From contig NC_079876.1 in the NCBI RefSeq assembly GCF_029227915.1, positions 6,884,001 to 6,944,000 of the forward strand: 60,000 nt of DNA, written 5' to 3'. The notes under the pieces are model-generated. The model was not told the origin of the DNA. It did not search any database and saw nothing but the letters and a program-made list of their open reading frames with translations. Shown piece after piece: positions 1-37,154 of the stretch. A program made the position numbers and the translations under genes. Origin of the DNA: Hydractinia symbiolongicarpus. Taxonomy: Eukaryota > Cnidaria > Hydrozoa > Anthoathecata > Hydractiniidae. The stretch's first letter is position 1. Each line of letters opens with the position of its first letter.

Positions 1-1108
1 ATAACTAGTATTTCATCTCAATTATGTTGACAACTTTAGAATTAGTGGGAACATGCGGCCTGGGCGTTGGCGAAAGCTTATTAAGAGAGAGAATATATTT
101 TGGGTATGTAGAAGATTTTGTTGTTTTTATTTTCTAATATCTTTAAAACAGCTATAAGAGTAGCCATCTTGTTAATGAAAATTTGATACCAAGTTTGTTT
201 AAATTACTAGTTCCTTCATTTTGATTTTTTCTTATGTATATTCTTCGATTTGTTTCTTGTTTTTGGTAAATAGACGACCTTGATGTTTTCTTGCTAGTCA
301 CAGTGAAACAGAACTTTATTTTTTATATAAGTTATGTCTTATTATGTAAGAATTATTTTTTATTTTTTTTGTTAACTTTAGCTTGATAAAAGTAATTAAA
401 TTAATCTTGGCTAGTTAACTATCAACTTTATGTTTCAAAAAAAAGTATATATCATTTTTTTTAGTGTTAGTTAGCCGGAATCACTCCTTGGTTTTAGAAG
501 CCCCCTTTACCTAAGTTAATGAACTTGAGCAATTTTTTTTTTTAAACTGCCCGAAAGTATTTTTTTGCAATATTTTTCAGGAAAATCACATGGGAATGCC
601 TATTCATTCGCAATGCTGCAAACAACAATATTAGCTTTTGGGGAAATTCAGCTGTTTAAAAAAAGGTCCAAATATCGCTCAAAAAAGCCTGCATTAATTT
701 AGAAAATATATTAGTAAGCCACCAATGGTTTATCTTGAAACCTCGGGAAGTTACTAAGTCACGAAATAACAGAGTTTATGTCAACATCACTTCGGCTATC
801 AACAAGATTTGTGTGGACCGAACAGGCTTTTGTTGGTGACATGAATGTTTATCAACGGTTTTTTATACCAGCAGCAGGACATCGAGATTTGTGTCCCGAA
901 ACCCCTCCACATAAATTTTACGAAAATCTTAATGGCAAATATACTGCGATGCTATCACAAACCTCCTTGCACATACACACTTTATTGAAATTTTGTTGGC
1001 GTAGCTAAAGTTTTTAAAAAGGATTAATTTGGTATGATTTGCTTGAGGGTTGTCTTTTTTGTGGTAACAAAATTGAAAGCGCTGTTGTGCATTTCAGTAA
1101 TAATATAC
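1..1108. other. AT-rich non-coding stretch
   Basis: I see no gene here. Open frames are short, have no splice or promoter context and look like chance in AT-rich DNA. Confidence 0.5.
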
Positions 1109-1216
1109 GGGCAAGTCAACCTCGTTCCCAGGGTCACGTGGCCCCTGAGTTGTTATTTGCCGCTATCAACTTCATCAACAATGCAAAATGCTCTGAGAAC
1201 CAGGTTGTGGGCAAGT
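1109..1216. mobile_element. 92-bp hAT-like MITE with 8-bp target duplication
   Basis: The 8-mer GGGCAAGT occurs at 1109-1116 and again at 1209-1216. The 92 bp between them start with CAACCTCGTTCCCAGGG and end, on the reverse strand, with ACAACCTGGTTCTCAGAG. These are imperfect terminal inverted repeats, matching at 14 of 17 positions with a one-base offset. A perfect 8-bp duplication around a short fold-back fits a non-autonomous hAT-type insertion. There is no coding capacity. Confidence 0.6.
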
Positions 1217-1979
1217 CTGGAAGTTATTCGACGAAAAGCGTGAATTTTATTCAAAAAGTTGCTCGAGCGTGCCCATATACAGGGTTTTTGACGAGCCAGT
1301 ACCCTCATAATGCAATAAAAACTTCATAAATTTATAAAAAATGTGAAAAATTAATTGGTCTATACACAAGAACTGGATTACCAATCATGCTGTTTCTGGT
1401 GTGAGGAGTGTTAATATATACCTACAGCGTTGTATCCCAAAAGTACTGCACCAGTACTGCAAAGTATTACACCAGCCTAAAAACACCGCAGCAACTTTTC
1501 AAGTCATTCCAAACAATTGCCTGAGAAAAGGCAAGAATGACTAAATGTCTACTATGGTTAAGTCAACTGGATATTTATTCGACTTCAATTTATAATTATT
1601 GCGCTTTTTTGTTACAAGTTCTTGGATATGTCAATCGAAACATCAACCAATCTTTTTTTTTTAATTCGAGAATTTAAAAAAACAACAACAATATACAATC
1701 AAATTTTTTCAAATTTCTTAAATTGAATTCAACAAACTGTGCCGTAAACAATTTGCTTTATATATCACCTATGATATCACTATCATTCTTTTGCTAAAAG
1801 GAATAAAATTAGCATTGGGGAGGTGAGCAGTTATGTCAAAAATTTAAGAATAATGTTCCAACTGAGTGGAATTATAGGATCATATGCTTTTGACAAAACG
1901 TTACTACGATTATTTTTATTATTCGGAATATTTATACAGGATATATCCACTTCAGTGTTTGAAACACTGTTATCACTGT
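1217..1979. other. no gene seen
   Basis: AT-rich sequence with only short chance open frames. Confidence 0.45.
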
Positions 1980-2160
1980 GGGTCCTGTGTTCTGAATATA
2001 TACATTAGGTATACACCGGCATTACCTACCCAATTTCCCTCACATGGCATGGGTTAACCGTAGCTGTTGTGAAGACAATTGCTACATGGCCGCGCTGTGG
2101 ACCAATCACGGACCTTGTGATTGCGAAGCGAACTCCATAACCACAAGGCCACACGCCACC
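1980..2160 (-). mobile_element. tRNA-derived SINE copy 1
   Basis: This block is similar to 18074-18245 over its whole length. Read on the minus strand it starts like a tRNA: a box A-like TGGCCTTGTGG (2141-2151), then a box B-like GTGATTGGTCC (2099-2109). It ends in a unit shared with the other copy (GGGTCCTGTGTTCTG on the plus strand). Two diverged copies with internal Pol III promoter boxes support a SINE. The open frame crossing it on the plus strand is not a gene. Confidence 0.6.
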
Positions 2161-4020
2161 ACGATATTTTGGTTTACGATTTTTGATAATGTCATCAACC
2201 CGTCGCTCCTTAATAGGGAAATAGTCCTAGGATTTGGGAATTGTGGTTCCGGGAGCTGGGATAAAAACACTTCCCCGTTTCTAAGTTTTTGGCCTTGTAC
2301 TAAAATTGTGGTCTTGTTACTAATTTTATGAACGTTCTTTTATTTTAAGATCGAAACATCCACCATCTCCATTTTGAACAAATCTTGAGGGATATATATT
2401 AAGTATTAAAAATCAGCAACATGTTCATTGCTGAACTAATGAAATATTAAAATACTTGGTTCATTGGACTTGTTTAAAAGTCATTATTCAAATTATCAGT
2501 TTTTACATAACACGTTTTGCGTCATAGAGTTTCCAGAATTTTCGAGATCAAATTTAAAAGATATCTAAATTTCTTGTTTTTTAGAATGATATGGAATCTG
2601 TAAGTTCACCCCATGTTTCTCTGTTTTTAAGGTTCACTCGGGATTTTATGGCTTTACAAGTTATTTGGAAGCCCTGAGTTGGTATTTGTGGAAATCTCCA
2701 AGCTGCAGGCTTCTTGTTTGTTCTTCTGTTGTACGTTTATGATATCTTCTTCTATCTCCACAATTAAATCATTTTCTAGAACTATCCTTTCTACAGTTAT
2801 TTGATATCAGTTTCTACTTTTCTGTTTTGAGGTCTTTTATTTGAGGTATGTGTGACTTCTGTGCCCTAGGAAAATCAGAAAAAAATTCTGCAAAGATTCA
2901 ATATGGTCGCATATTTTGAATTTCAGGAATGCTTGACGAACTCAAGTTATCTATCGTAGACGATCCAGGTTTTATGTTGTTTGTTGATTCAAGATGAAGT
3001 ACCAGCAGTAATCAGTTCAGAGTATGTTCTCTTTGCAAAGGAGTTCTCAAGTACAAGGCGACGGCCTTTTTTCGGTTCGTAAGAGAAGTCTGTACGGCTC
3101 AGTGGTCAGGGCGCGAGTGAGAATATTAGCACAAGTAACTACAAAGTTTTAACTTTAATAGCTCATTCACAGGCTGAGCATAAATACCAGCTGCTAAGAT
3201 TTATTGACACGTCGAGCAAATAAATTTTAAGTTGAGTTTACCTAGGCAAACCCAACCCAACTAACTCGTTATTAATCGGCCCAGTACGGTTTGCGGCCGT
3301 TCCATTAATAATTCTCTAACAGATAGGCTTACTAAGTATAAATGGTTTGACGGTTGTTAAATCATAGCTCCACTAACCAATTGACATGTCGAGTATGTAC
3401 TTTAATCAGAGAGAAACTTTCGCAAGACAAACTTAGAGATACTTTCGCGAATCTATAGCTTGAATCTTTGAAACAATCGTTCTTCAAGGAATGTATATTT
3501 CTTGTTCATTTTTACACTGCCGTTAAATTAAGGAACAAGCATTTTAGGTCCACTCAATCCTGTCTAAAGTGGTTAAAACGGCCATCAAACCAAAGTTAAT
3601 CCTTTTGTCACTATTAATATTGCACAAGTGTCGTGTTGACAAATTTCTCCCGGAATTGCTAAAACAATTATTCATATGATTTTTCAGTTTAGTTCTTCTC
3701 AAATGAAAACAAACCACTAAACTGCAAAGTTTTTACTGTGATATATTCTTTCAAGAAACAGAAGGAGATCAAAGCTAGTGAAGTTGAATAACTCGAAAGA
3801 ACAGGGAGATGGCTTCTAATGAAATCTATATTATAATTAGTATAATCTGACTTCTGCAAATTGAAAACTTTTTAAAAGTAAAAGTTTTTTTAATGTTATT
3901 TTAGGTGAAATAAGATATGTTTGGCGAGCAAATCAAAATCGTTGTTTTCCATGACAACCAATAAAATGGTCGGTCTAAAGTAAGAATAACTAACGTTGGC
4001 TGTATCGAAAAAAACACGAT
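2161..4020. other. no gene seen, MKNK downstream region
   Basis: I see nothing coding. Around 3090-3110 there is a weak tRNA box A-like GGCTCAGTGG without a clear box B, perhaps a decayed SINE. Confidence 0.4.
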
Positions 4021-4049
4021 TTTATTATATATATTTATATATATTTATT
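4021..4049 (-). promoter_or_regulatory. MKNK polyadenylation signals
   Basis: TTTATT on the plus strand at 4021-4026 and 4044-4049 reads AATAAA on the minus strand. It lies about 0.8 kb past the MKNK stop, a reasonable 3' UTR length. Confidence 0.4.
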
Positions 4050-4853
4050 TTTCGTAAAAGTTATATGTACAAGCCTTATATTAAAAGGCAAGTTAAAATG
4101 TAGAAGAAGGCTAAGCGAGCAACTAAAAGACTGAATAAGCGAGCAACTTAAAGACTGAATAATAGAAAGCTTTCGTTTCAATTTCATGATCTTCAAAACA
4201 AAATGAAACAAAATCTTTGAGGATAAATACTTTGTCAAAAATTTTCGCAATTATTTTGCGATTTTTTTTTTTTTGCTAAAAAAATTGTGAACTTAAATGT
4301 CCCAAAATATTAGGGTTTTTTTGTAAGACAAAAAATTTAATTCTGCAGAATTCCAGAACTTTTAACAAAAATATCCACTCTCATAGTCTTTTAAATGTCT
4401 GTTTTACTGTTTCGTTAAAATCTGCACTAGATTTTACAAAAGGGTGTAACCACCATGCAACGCTATAACATAATGTATATGTATAAAACACAATGAAATA
4501 AATAAATGAAGTGATTCATATATAAACAACAAAACCAATAAAAGTCATTGGCTAAAACAACACCAGAGTTTTTAAACTCAATGTATATAAATCTCACTGT
4601 CTAAAAATCATTTGAAAAAATTAAAAGTAATATCATTTATAAAATATTTAAATTTCGCCGGTTTAACGGTATAACTGGTTTTTTCATCAAGAGGGTTAAG
4701 CGAGTCGTAATCCAAGTATCTGGTTAAACGAGTTATAAAGCAAAAAGGGGAAATAATGGAATAAGCATTGAGTGTAATAGTCAACTTTGTTTTGATGTGT
4801 TGAGTTGGAAAGTAGACACCGTTACTAAGTTATGATATTCGTTCCATACTTTT

Positions 4854-28943
<24,090 letters not shown>

Positions 28944-28999
28944 GTTGTCTAAACAAATGAGAACAAAAACTGTTCTTAATAATACATAATGGGTATGAA

Positions 29000-31426
29000 C
29001 CTAAGAAGTGAAGTTTGGCACATTGCCTTAATTATTAAACTATTGTAAGTTATTTAGGCTAATGACCAAAAAGAGGAAAAATATGTAGTATATATATTGT
29101 ATATATTTTGTTCCAAATTTCTCAAAAAGCAATCGTACAGGGTTTAAAATATATCTAGTCTATTATTCGTTCCCACCTGGGTAACGCTCCATGTTATTTT
29201 AAGAAAAGAAAATTGTTCATTGTAATGTTACTGTCAGTTAAAGATCAAAACAAATAAAAGTTTCATAGCATCGCATATCGTATTCCTCCTACAAGTCCCT
29301 CCCTTTATTTCGCCTCTTTTTAAACCCCTAAAATTCTATACATTTATCTTTACCAGTGAATATATATATTTATCATAAATAAAAAATATAATCTATATTA
29401 ATAGAAGCATTAACTCAAAATGCAGAAATAAATACATATTGAACAATATTAATTTTCCCAATCAGAAAAAAAGTGGTGTATTGTTGATCACACTTCGGTT
29501 TTTCACAAAAATTGAAAATAGGCACAAGTGATTCTAAAGTTCTTTTAATTATGTAATCAAAGCTGCCACAGAGATTTTAAAATAAATATATATCAATATA
29601 TATAAAAAACTGTTTTTTACACTGGCCCCTTGAATTTAGCATTATGCAAGTGTTACAATCACTTGCCGTTGCAATTTTTGCACATTAGAACACTGTGACA
29701 GTTTTTTTTTGCAGATGTGGTTTTTTAACCTAACAAAACACGTTAATAAACTCAATACTTTCGTATGATTTAGCTATACCCTGGAAATTAAAAACAATTT
29801 TTTTACTGGAGAAAAGTATTATAATAACCCATAAAATAATACACAATAAAAACATCAGTTTAAATGGAATAAAGTTTAAAAGTAAATACAACATTTTTCT
29901 TCCCACGTATATAACGACAGTCTTTGTGTGTAAAAACATATTATTTGTTACACAGAGCCTCATAAGGGTCAACGCAGGAAGTAAACATAATATTAAGTTG
30001 TTATATGAACATACTCATGAGGTACTTCCCAATTAATTTTAGCGTAGTACATTACAGTAAAAAACAATAGCATGCCGTTAACAGGAACGGGGTGGGTCAT
30101 AAGCTTCATGGCTAATTTGCTTTTAACAGATAGAAAGCCAATTGTTGATGGCTGCTACCTATTTAGCTAACTACGTAGCTTAGCTTAGTGCATGCTTATT
30201 AGTTAGTGTCTTATACACCAGTACCAGAATCGTACATTAAAAAACTATTGCACTGGTTCCGGAATCATACATTGAAAAACTACTAATTCGATAGCAAATT
30301 TCTCCGTCTTTTAGCTTGTGAATCGGCACAGAAGTTTCCAGCAAACTTCCAAGATTTTTTGTGGAAAATTTCATTTTGACAAGGAGGATGACACAATAAT
30401 TATAATTCGAAAAAATAATTTCTCTTATCCTTACAATTCAACTTGAAGAGCTTCTTGCGAAATACATGTTTAACCCCCTGACCATTTCGAATGTTTCAAT
30501 GAAGCAAAAGCTTGGTTTTTATATTGTGGATACAAACCCTTACATATAAAATAAGTATAGAGCCTAGATAACAAGATGCTTAAAATTTCTTTGAAGAAAC
30601 CATCTGTTCTGCTTTCATATGCAGGAAGAGATATTCTTTTTCGCTAAAGAATTTTATAGTTTTTATACGGCATCTAAATAAGTATAAATTCACTATGTTG
30701 ATTACTGTTGTTGTTGGGGAAAAATTTTCAACTTTTTAAGAATTAAAAAAATTAGATACAAAAGAAGAATTATATTGACACTGTAATTAAGGCTTCACAA
30801 AAAAGATTGACGACAATAATATAACCAGAGATTAATGAATTAAAATATAGTTGTATTCATGGTAGAAGAAAATTCAAAGGAAGAGGCTCTGGACAACAAG
30901 CTTCCGTACGTCTTTTTTTATTTTTATATTATTCAGCAACCTATAGATCTCAGACCCTTTTTATTACTGTGTTTTACCAGCTCAGTTTTCATACTTCTTT
31001 CAGTACTATATAAAGCAAGACTGCCAGTTTTCGCTCGCTTTGCGAGTAAATAAGTCTGATCAATTTTTGGAATTGTAAAAATTCCACACAGACCTTCATC
31101 ACTAATTAAATAGGGTGGGCAATTCTCATCATCACTTATCTGGGACATATCTACATCTTATATAATAATAAGGAAGTTTATGTGACGGTCCTAGTGGATG
31201 CGTTCATTTTCTTTTAATGTAGCTGAAAAAGGTATGTCCTAAAAGTTAAATTTTATGATGTGATGGTGGGACGTCAATAACACTAATTTAACGTCAATAT
31301 CTTATATCAAATTAATGAAGCCATTACAGTGCACTTAAAACTTTGAGGCTAAATAACTTGGAAACTTGTAATAGTAATATTATTAATAGTCATAAAGTTC
31401 CATCGTATATATGAAATGATAACAAT
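29000..31426. other. no gene seen, upstream of MKNK
   Basis: AT-rich. A short duplicated pair (about 40 bp) lies at 30215-30295, and a related sequence in inverted orientation lies near 35860-35935. An open frame at 30933-31148 (minus, MSQISDDEN...) has a TATATAAG just upstream, but no splice or family support. Confidence 0.4.
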
Positions 31427-31544
31427 CAGGCCCGGTCAGGAATGGCGTGCGATCGCACGCGCAAGCCTCACACCCCTAAAAGGAACTTAGGAGTGGGATG
31501 TCTCGCACACCTCGGTACCTGTGTGGAGAGCGATGTACAAAATA

Positions 31545-31579
31545 CAGTACCGCCTACGTGTAACTTTACATGTACGCGA
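31545..31579 (+). repeat. inner inverted repeat, left arm
   Basis: These 35 bp match the reverse complement of 32849-32883 at 34 positions. The arms enclose the 53-bp tandem array. Confidence 0.85.
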
Positions 31580-31842
31580 TAGTTATCACCTTCGCATGAG
31601 CTTTCGGTAGCCTTAGAACTTTTGTTGTTATTGTTAACCTATTGTTAAATACATGAGCTATTTTTGCATGTTGAAAACAATAGAGTTCATGTCTTGTTTG
31701 CGAAACTTAATTAGCTCATGTTAACTGTGTGTGTCCCATTGTTGTATTTAATTGCTACAGTCGTCAAGAGATCCACAAACGAAAATAAAATTTAACAAAG
31801 GTTTATTGTTTTTACTCACTTTACTTAAAACTTTAAAAATAA

Positions 31843-32338
31843 AAGCTTTTTTAGATCGCGTTTTAAAAATTTAAAAATGAAAAACGGCGATAGAAAAGAT
31901 TTTTAGAACACATTTTAAAAGTTTAAGATTGAAAAACGGCGATAGAAAAGCTTTTTTAGATCGCATTTTAAAAGTTTATAAACGAAAAAATGGTGATAGA
32001 AAAGCTTTTTAGATCGCATTTTAAAAGTTTAAAAACGAAAAACGGCGATAGAAAAGCTTTTTTAGATCGCATTTTAAAAGTTTAAAAACGAAAAAACGGC
32101 GATAGAAAAGCTTTTTTAGATCGCATTTTAAAAGTTTAAAAACGAAAAACGCTGATAGAAAAGATTTTTAAGATCCTATTTTAAAAGTTTGAAAACAAAA
32201 AACGGCGATAGAAAAGCTTTTTTAGATCGCATTTTAAAAGCTTAAAAACGAAAAGCGGCGATAGAAACGCTTTTTTAGATCGCGTTTTAAAAATTTAAGA
32301 ACGAAAAACAGTGATAGAAAAGCTTTTTTAGATCGCAT
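31843..32338. repeat. 53-bp tandem array
   Basis: About nine to ten units, each with GATAGAAAAGCTTTTTTAGA followed by TCGCATTTTAAAAG and AAAACGAAAAACGG. Units vary by one or a few bases. There is no unique spacer, so this is not a CRISPR array. Confidence 0.92.
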
Positions 32339-32848
32339 CGCAAAACAAAATGTTCTCACAATTAGATCTGTCAAGAACGTCAAAAGTTAGATTTTTAGAT
32401 TTTTCTTTCTTCAGTATTGAAATTTAATTTGTTTTCAAAATCTTATCGTAAAGGGGAAAGTCCTGAAAGTAGGGTTTTTCCGTTTGCGCTGTTAAACGTT
32501 GCTTTTTATAAGAAGAACTTTTAAAAATTTTGCAAGTTAAAAAATATGTTTCGATGATAAAGAATTATTACTAAAAGTTTTAAAAAGTAGCAACATTAGT
32601 TTTTTTAAATATTAAGTGTTATGTTCGTTCTTTTTTCTAAAATAATATATTTCAATAGCCTTCGTGATCTTTAACACTTTTAAACAATAACATGCATGTT
32701 ACATGTGACAACAAAAGGATTCATCAAATCTTATAGTTATGACTCGCTCACGACGATAACAATAGAAAGCAATTAAGTTCGTGTGTAAACAAAAGATATG
32801 TGAACGTTCTTTATGTAGACATGAGATCGTTACATGAGGCCGTAAAAC

Positions 32849-32883
32849 TCGCGTACATGTAAAGTTACACGCAGGCGGTACTG
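32849..32883 (-). repeat. inner inverted repeat, right arm
   Basis: Partner of 31545-31579, with one mismatch. Confidence 0.85.
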
Positions 32884-34134
32884 TAGAAAATCAACAGTTT
32901 GATTTTCAATGTTAAAATGAAAATTATTTGCAGTTGATAACAACAGGTTTTATCTACAATTAAATCCATGATATAATGTCTGTTCCACCTGTAAGTGAAG
33001 TTTTGCAGACTTGCTTCATCCGTGCTCCGTCGGCGTTCACCTCCGCATTAGTTAAGAACCGCATGGCTCGATTTCTTGCGTAAGACCTGGTTACCAACGG
33101 CGAAGAGGCCAGGCTTTAGGGATTTGTGTCTACATAGTTCTTTTAACTAAGTCAGGAGTCAGTGAATTAGCTAGGATGGTCAAGTTGGCTATGAATAGGC
33201 TTCCTCGTGGATTAAAAGGACTAGAACAATTCAATAATTCTGAGATCTAAACAAATGGAAGTGTCCGACTAAGACGAAAATCTATTTGAGGTTTTAGTTC
33301 GGTTTTAGTTCGAAACAAGCTATGGACATGTCCAACCAAACTGGAAATGTTGTGGACATTTCGTCTGACGAGTCTCCAAAAAATTATTGTGAGGGCTGCC
33401 TTCTAGGAAGTTTTCTAGGAATCGCACGCCTACTATCTTTCATTGCACCCCTAAATAGAACTCAGGCGTGCGATGTTTGTCACACGCCATCGCAACTTTA
33501 GGAGTGTGACCTACTGCAGGCCAGTCATTTTACTCACGACTAGGCCTGAACAATCATAGCATAAATTAATATTTGCATTTTCTTTGTTATTCTAGCAGCT
33601 CCACTTGCATTTAACTAAGTGATACTAAAAAAGAAAAGACCTTTGAGTATATCCATCCTAATGTACTCCAATTTAATTTTTTAGATAACAAATTGAAGTT
33701 GAACATAAAAATACCATAAAGATTTGTGATGCAAGAAATAAAGTAAGACTGCTATAGGATTTCAAGGCAAGACAAGCTTCAGTTGTTCTGCAAAACGCAT
33801 ATTTCAACCAAAAAAGATTATCCTTTGGTTTTTTGTTGAAATACAACGTGTAACAGTTGTTGTTAAAGAAAGATCAGTGTCAAGAAAATAGAAATGTATG
33901 TACAATACTTTGCTAACAAACGCAGTTATTGATAGTTCCGTCAATAGTGAGACGATATTGTACTTGATATAGCCTACTTGGAAAATATGGTGGCTAAACA
34001 AAGAAGAAAGCTAAATTAGAAGTGCACAACGTGTCAACATTCTTTAGATAGTCGCAGCATATATGTTGTGATAAATGCTTCAGATGGAAGCATCTTTAAT
34101 GTGCTAAGGGAGCAATCAATCTAAAAAACAATCC

Positions 34135-35125
34135 TTTCAATTTGTATAATATTTATTTGAAACGATCTCTATACGATTTTAAATCGAATTTCTAAAAAAA
34201 TTTAAAAAAACTGTTTCAAATACATTTCAATTCGTTACAAAATAGTTTTAAATCGTTTTGTTGAATTGAAATCGTTTTGTAATTGTTTCCAAAAAGTTTT
34301 GCATTTGTCCCAATCGTTTCAAAAAAATTAAAATTAATTCGTTTCAACACTTCATTAAATACGATTTAAAATCGCTTTCAAAGAAATTAACTATCAAATT
34401 ATGTAAATGTCTGCATATTTTGTCATGAAAATAAGAAATCAAGATTGTAGAAGGCGAAAAGATCGCTGTAGATCAATGAAAAATCATGACAACAGGATCT
34501 TAGAAAGTGAAAAGATCGTCATAGATCGTTTAAAAATCATAAAAAGGATCGTAGAAAGCAAAAAGATTGCTGTAGATCTTTTAAAAATCATGAAAACAGC
34601 ATCATAGAAAGTGAAAAGATCGCTGTAGATCATTTAAAAATCATGAAAACAGGATCCTAGAAGACAAAAAGATCGCTGCAGATTGTTTAAATACAGTCAA
34701 AACGGCATTGTAGAAAGCGAAAACATTGCTTAAAAAATCGTTTAAAAATCATGAAAACGGGATTGTAAAAAGTGTAAAGATGATGAAAGCAAAAATATGT
34801 CATAGATCGTATAGTTTCGCGTAATATAATTGTCACGTTTTTAATTGTTTTTTAAATGCTTTGGGGAAACAATTCATTTCAGAACTTGTTTCATAATTCC
34901 TTTCAAATTTTGTTTCTATAGATTCGCTGTAAATCGTTTCCCATTCGCTTCCACTTCATATGAATAATATACGATTGTATCAATTGTAATTTATTATATT
35001 TGTTAAAACAAATATAATAAATAACAATCGTTTCCAAATCGTTTCAAATCGTTTCACGTTCGTTTCATGAAACGATCTGTAAACGATTTTGATCGTTTCA
35101 ATTTGTATAAAATGTGAAACAATGG
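34135..35125. repeat. repeat block rich in GTTTC/AATCG motifs with a 53-bp array
   Basis: TTTCAATTTGTATAA occurs near 34138 and again near 35097 in the same orientation. Between them (34440-34790) lie about six diverged units of 52-53 bp with TAGAAAG-GAAAAGATCGCTGTAGATC. The unit loosely resembles that of the 31.8-kb array. Confidence 0.65.
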
Positions 35126-36868
35126 TGGAGACGGCCCCTAACCTGTCTTCAAGACCAAAAGCAACATACTGGTTTTGTGAAATGTGCAAGCTAATGAAGC
35201 AAGCAGGTAAAAGTTTTATTCTAAATGCAGCATGTTATTCCTGGTGTATTTGATGTGTCACGTTTTAGGGTTTTTTGTACTGTTTCAGTCATTACAGTAA
35301 TGTTTACTTCGCATGTTTTACTTACTTCGCATCATTAATGCTTATTTCTGACCTTTAGTAATCAAGTCAAAGTGCGGTGAAAAAGAAGACACCTTATTGC
35401 CTAGAACAGCAACTTTTTGAAAGTCAAGATCACGAAAACAGAAAAAATGACGATTCAATAAATCCTGTTGAAGAAAAAGTGTGAAAAAATTATTAATGCA
35501 AGGAAAGATTTAAACGTCCACCTTAACACAATTTAAAGGGAACCCGAGGTATAAAATGATGTTGGACTTATATTATTGAGCTTAAAAAGTTAGCTAACAA
35601 GTCTTTTTAAATTTTTTAAAGAGCTCTTTTGGTTCTCACATTTAAAGAATTTCGGATTTAATTATGCTGCAACAATTTTGTTATGTTTATACATGTTATG
35701 TATTTGTTGTTTCAAAACTTATTCGTTTATTATTTTTATATATTTTTTGCTCAATTGATTGCTAAACTTTTCCCCACGCTTTTTGTTAATTAATCCTCAA
35801 CCGTCAAACTCCATAGTTTTATACCTATGGGGTCTGGCCACAAAATTTCACTACTGGTGCAATAGTTTTCAAATCTACACATCCAGTATCCGTTCAGTAG
35901 TTTTTCAATGTATATACATTCTGACTGGTACTGGTAGAGACTTTGTATCAGTTATGGTGTGATGTAATGTTTTAACTTAGTGTCTAGCTAAAGGAACAAC
36001 ATGTAAAATAAATAGGAAAAACCCACAACAGTCAACTTTAAAAAAACAACTTATGTGAAAAATTTATTAAACTTGCTCTCAAAAAAAGGTCGATGTATAG
36101 TAATGAAAATTCCAATTCCAGTTCCTTTATAATCTTTGATTCCTTAAAATCTATAAATTAAAACTATATCTGTCTTATGTAGTCCTGCATGTGCAGAACT
36201 TTCAACTCATCAATTTAGGAGAGGATTGGCTTAGCTTAATTTGCTGTTTTCAAGGACTTTGCTTAGTTGGGTAGAAATTATGTATGTAGCTCAAAGGAGT
36301 CTACACAAACTCTACAAATGTTCCCTCAGAATTAGTGGGACTACCCACAATAATAAATAACCCATCTTAGCCAGCTAGCTACACAAAACCAAACAAAACA
36401 GTGTAGCACCTCGAGCTCTTGTAAACTTTATTATGTACAAACATGTTAAAAAAAACACGCACAGCTTTACAAACATAGATAATTGTGACGTCTAGGGTTG
36501 CTAGAGAATTAAAACATGCTGATGAAATAATAACGCAACATTAGCTAACCATCAAGGTTTACCTTGTCAAATTAATTGAATGCTCGGCGGAAAGTCAGCA
36601 TGGCCATTTTGATGCCCTGGTTTTGTTTATGTTCTATTTGTGGAGCAATGCTGACTTGCTCGTCACACGTCGGTTCTTTATGTAAACAAATAAATGCTCC
36701 ACCGGAGAGGCTATGGTTCAGCTAACAAGCTCCGCGAAAACATTTTTTTTTTATTTAAAAAACCTGAGATAAGAATGCTTCACTAGAGGGGACAGGATTA
36801 GGCATACAAAACAGCATGAGACAATAAATGTTTTCGAAGGATAGGACTTACAACCAAAAAATAATATT
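35126..36868. other. no gene seen
   Basis: AT-rich spacer before the GC-richer element. Confidence 0.4.
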
Positions 36869-36934
36869 TTGAGCACCGCTCATCCTTTTCACCTGTGTGT
36901 AAGCGCAGTAGTAGGTAAGAGTACAATTACAGTT

Positions 36935-37080
36935 TTACCCCTCCAAGCCCCCGCCTTCAGTACCTCCCTCGCCCCTCACCGACCAACCTGCTCGACCAAC
37001 CACCCCACCACCAAAAACCCCCCAAAAACCTCGCCTCCACCACCTCCATCCCCGCTTTTTACTCCCGATCATCACTACTT
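36935..37080. repeat. C-rich tract at element left end
   Basis: Strongly strand-biased: runs of C on plus, G on minus, including GGGGGG and several GGGG or GG blocks. Open frames across it are Pro-rich on plus and Gly-rich on minus and are probably not proteins. The G-rich strand could form quadruplexes. Confidence 0.5.
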
Positions 37081-37154
37081 GTACATCACGTATAATGGCG
37101 GATGCTGTCCCTGTGCCAAACTCTAGTTGAACTATCTTATCATCAAATAAAAAG

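Larger units (their letters stand above)
31421..33554. mobile_element. 2.1-kb DNA-transposon-like unit with TIRs
   Basis: The ends are CAGGCCCGGTCAGGA (31427) and, on the reverse strand from 33548, CAGGCCTAGTCGTGA, matching at 12 of 15. The 6-mer AACAAT flanks both sides (31421-31426, 33549-33554). Sub-terminal regions carry repeated GCGTGCGAT motifs. There is no transposase frame, so it is non-autonomous. Inside are a 35-bp inverted pair and a tandem array. Confidence 0.6.

Noticed and set aside
2044-2331. 95-residue plus-strand ORF
   Set aside because: It crosses a tRNA-derived SINE and has no splice or homology support.
30933-31148. Minus-strand ORF starting MSQISDDEN with TATATAAG upstream
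   Set aside because: No recognisable family and no plausible donor to MKNK. It could be a first exon, but I cannot support it.
31843-32338. CRISPR-like array
   Set aside because: Tandem units without unique spacers, in a eukaryotic context.
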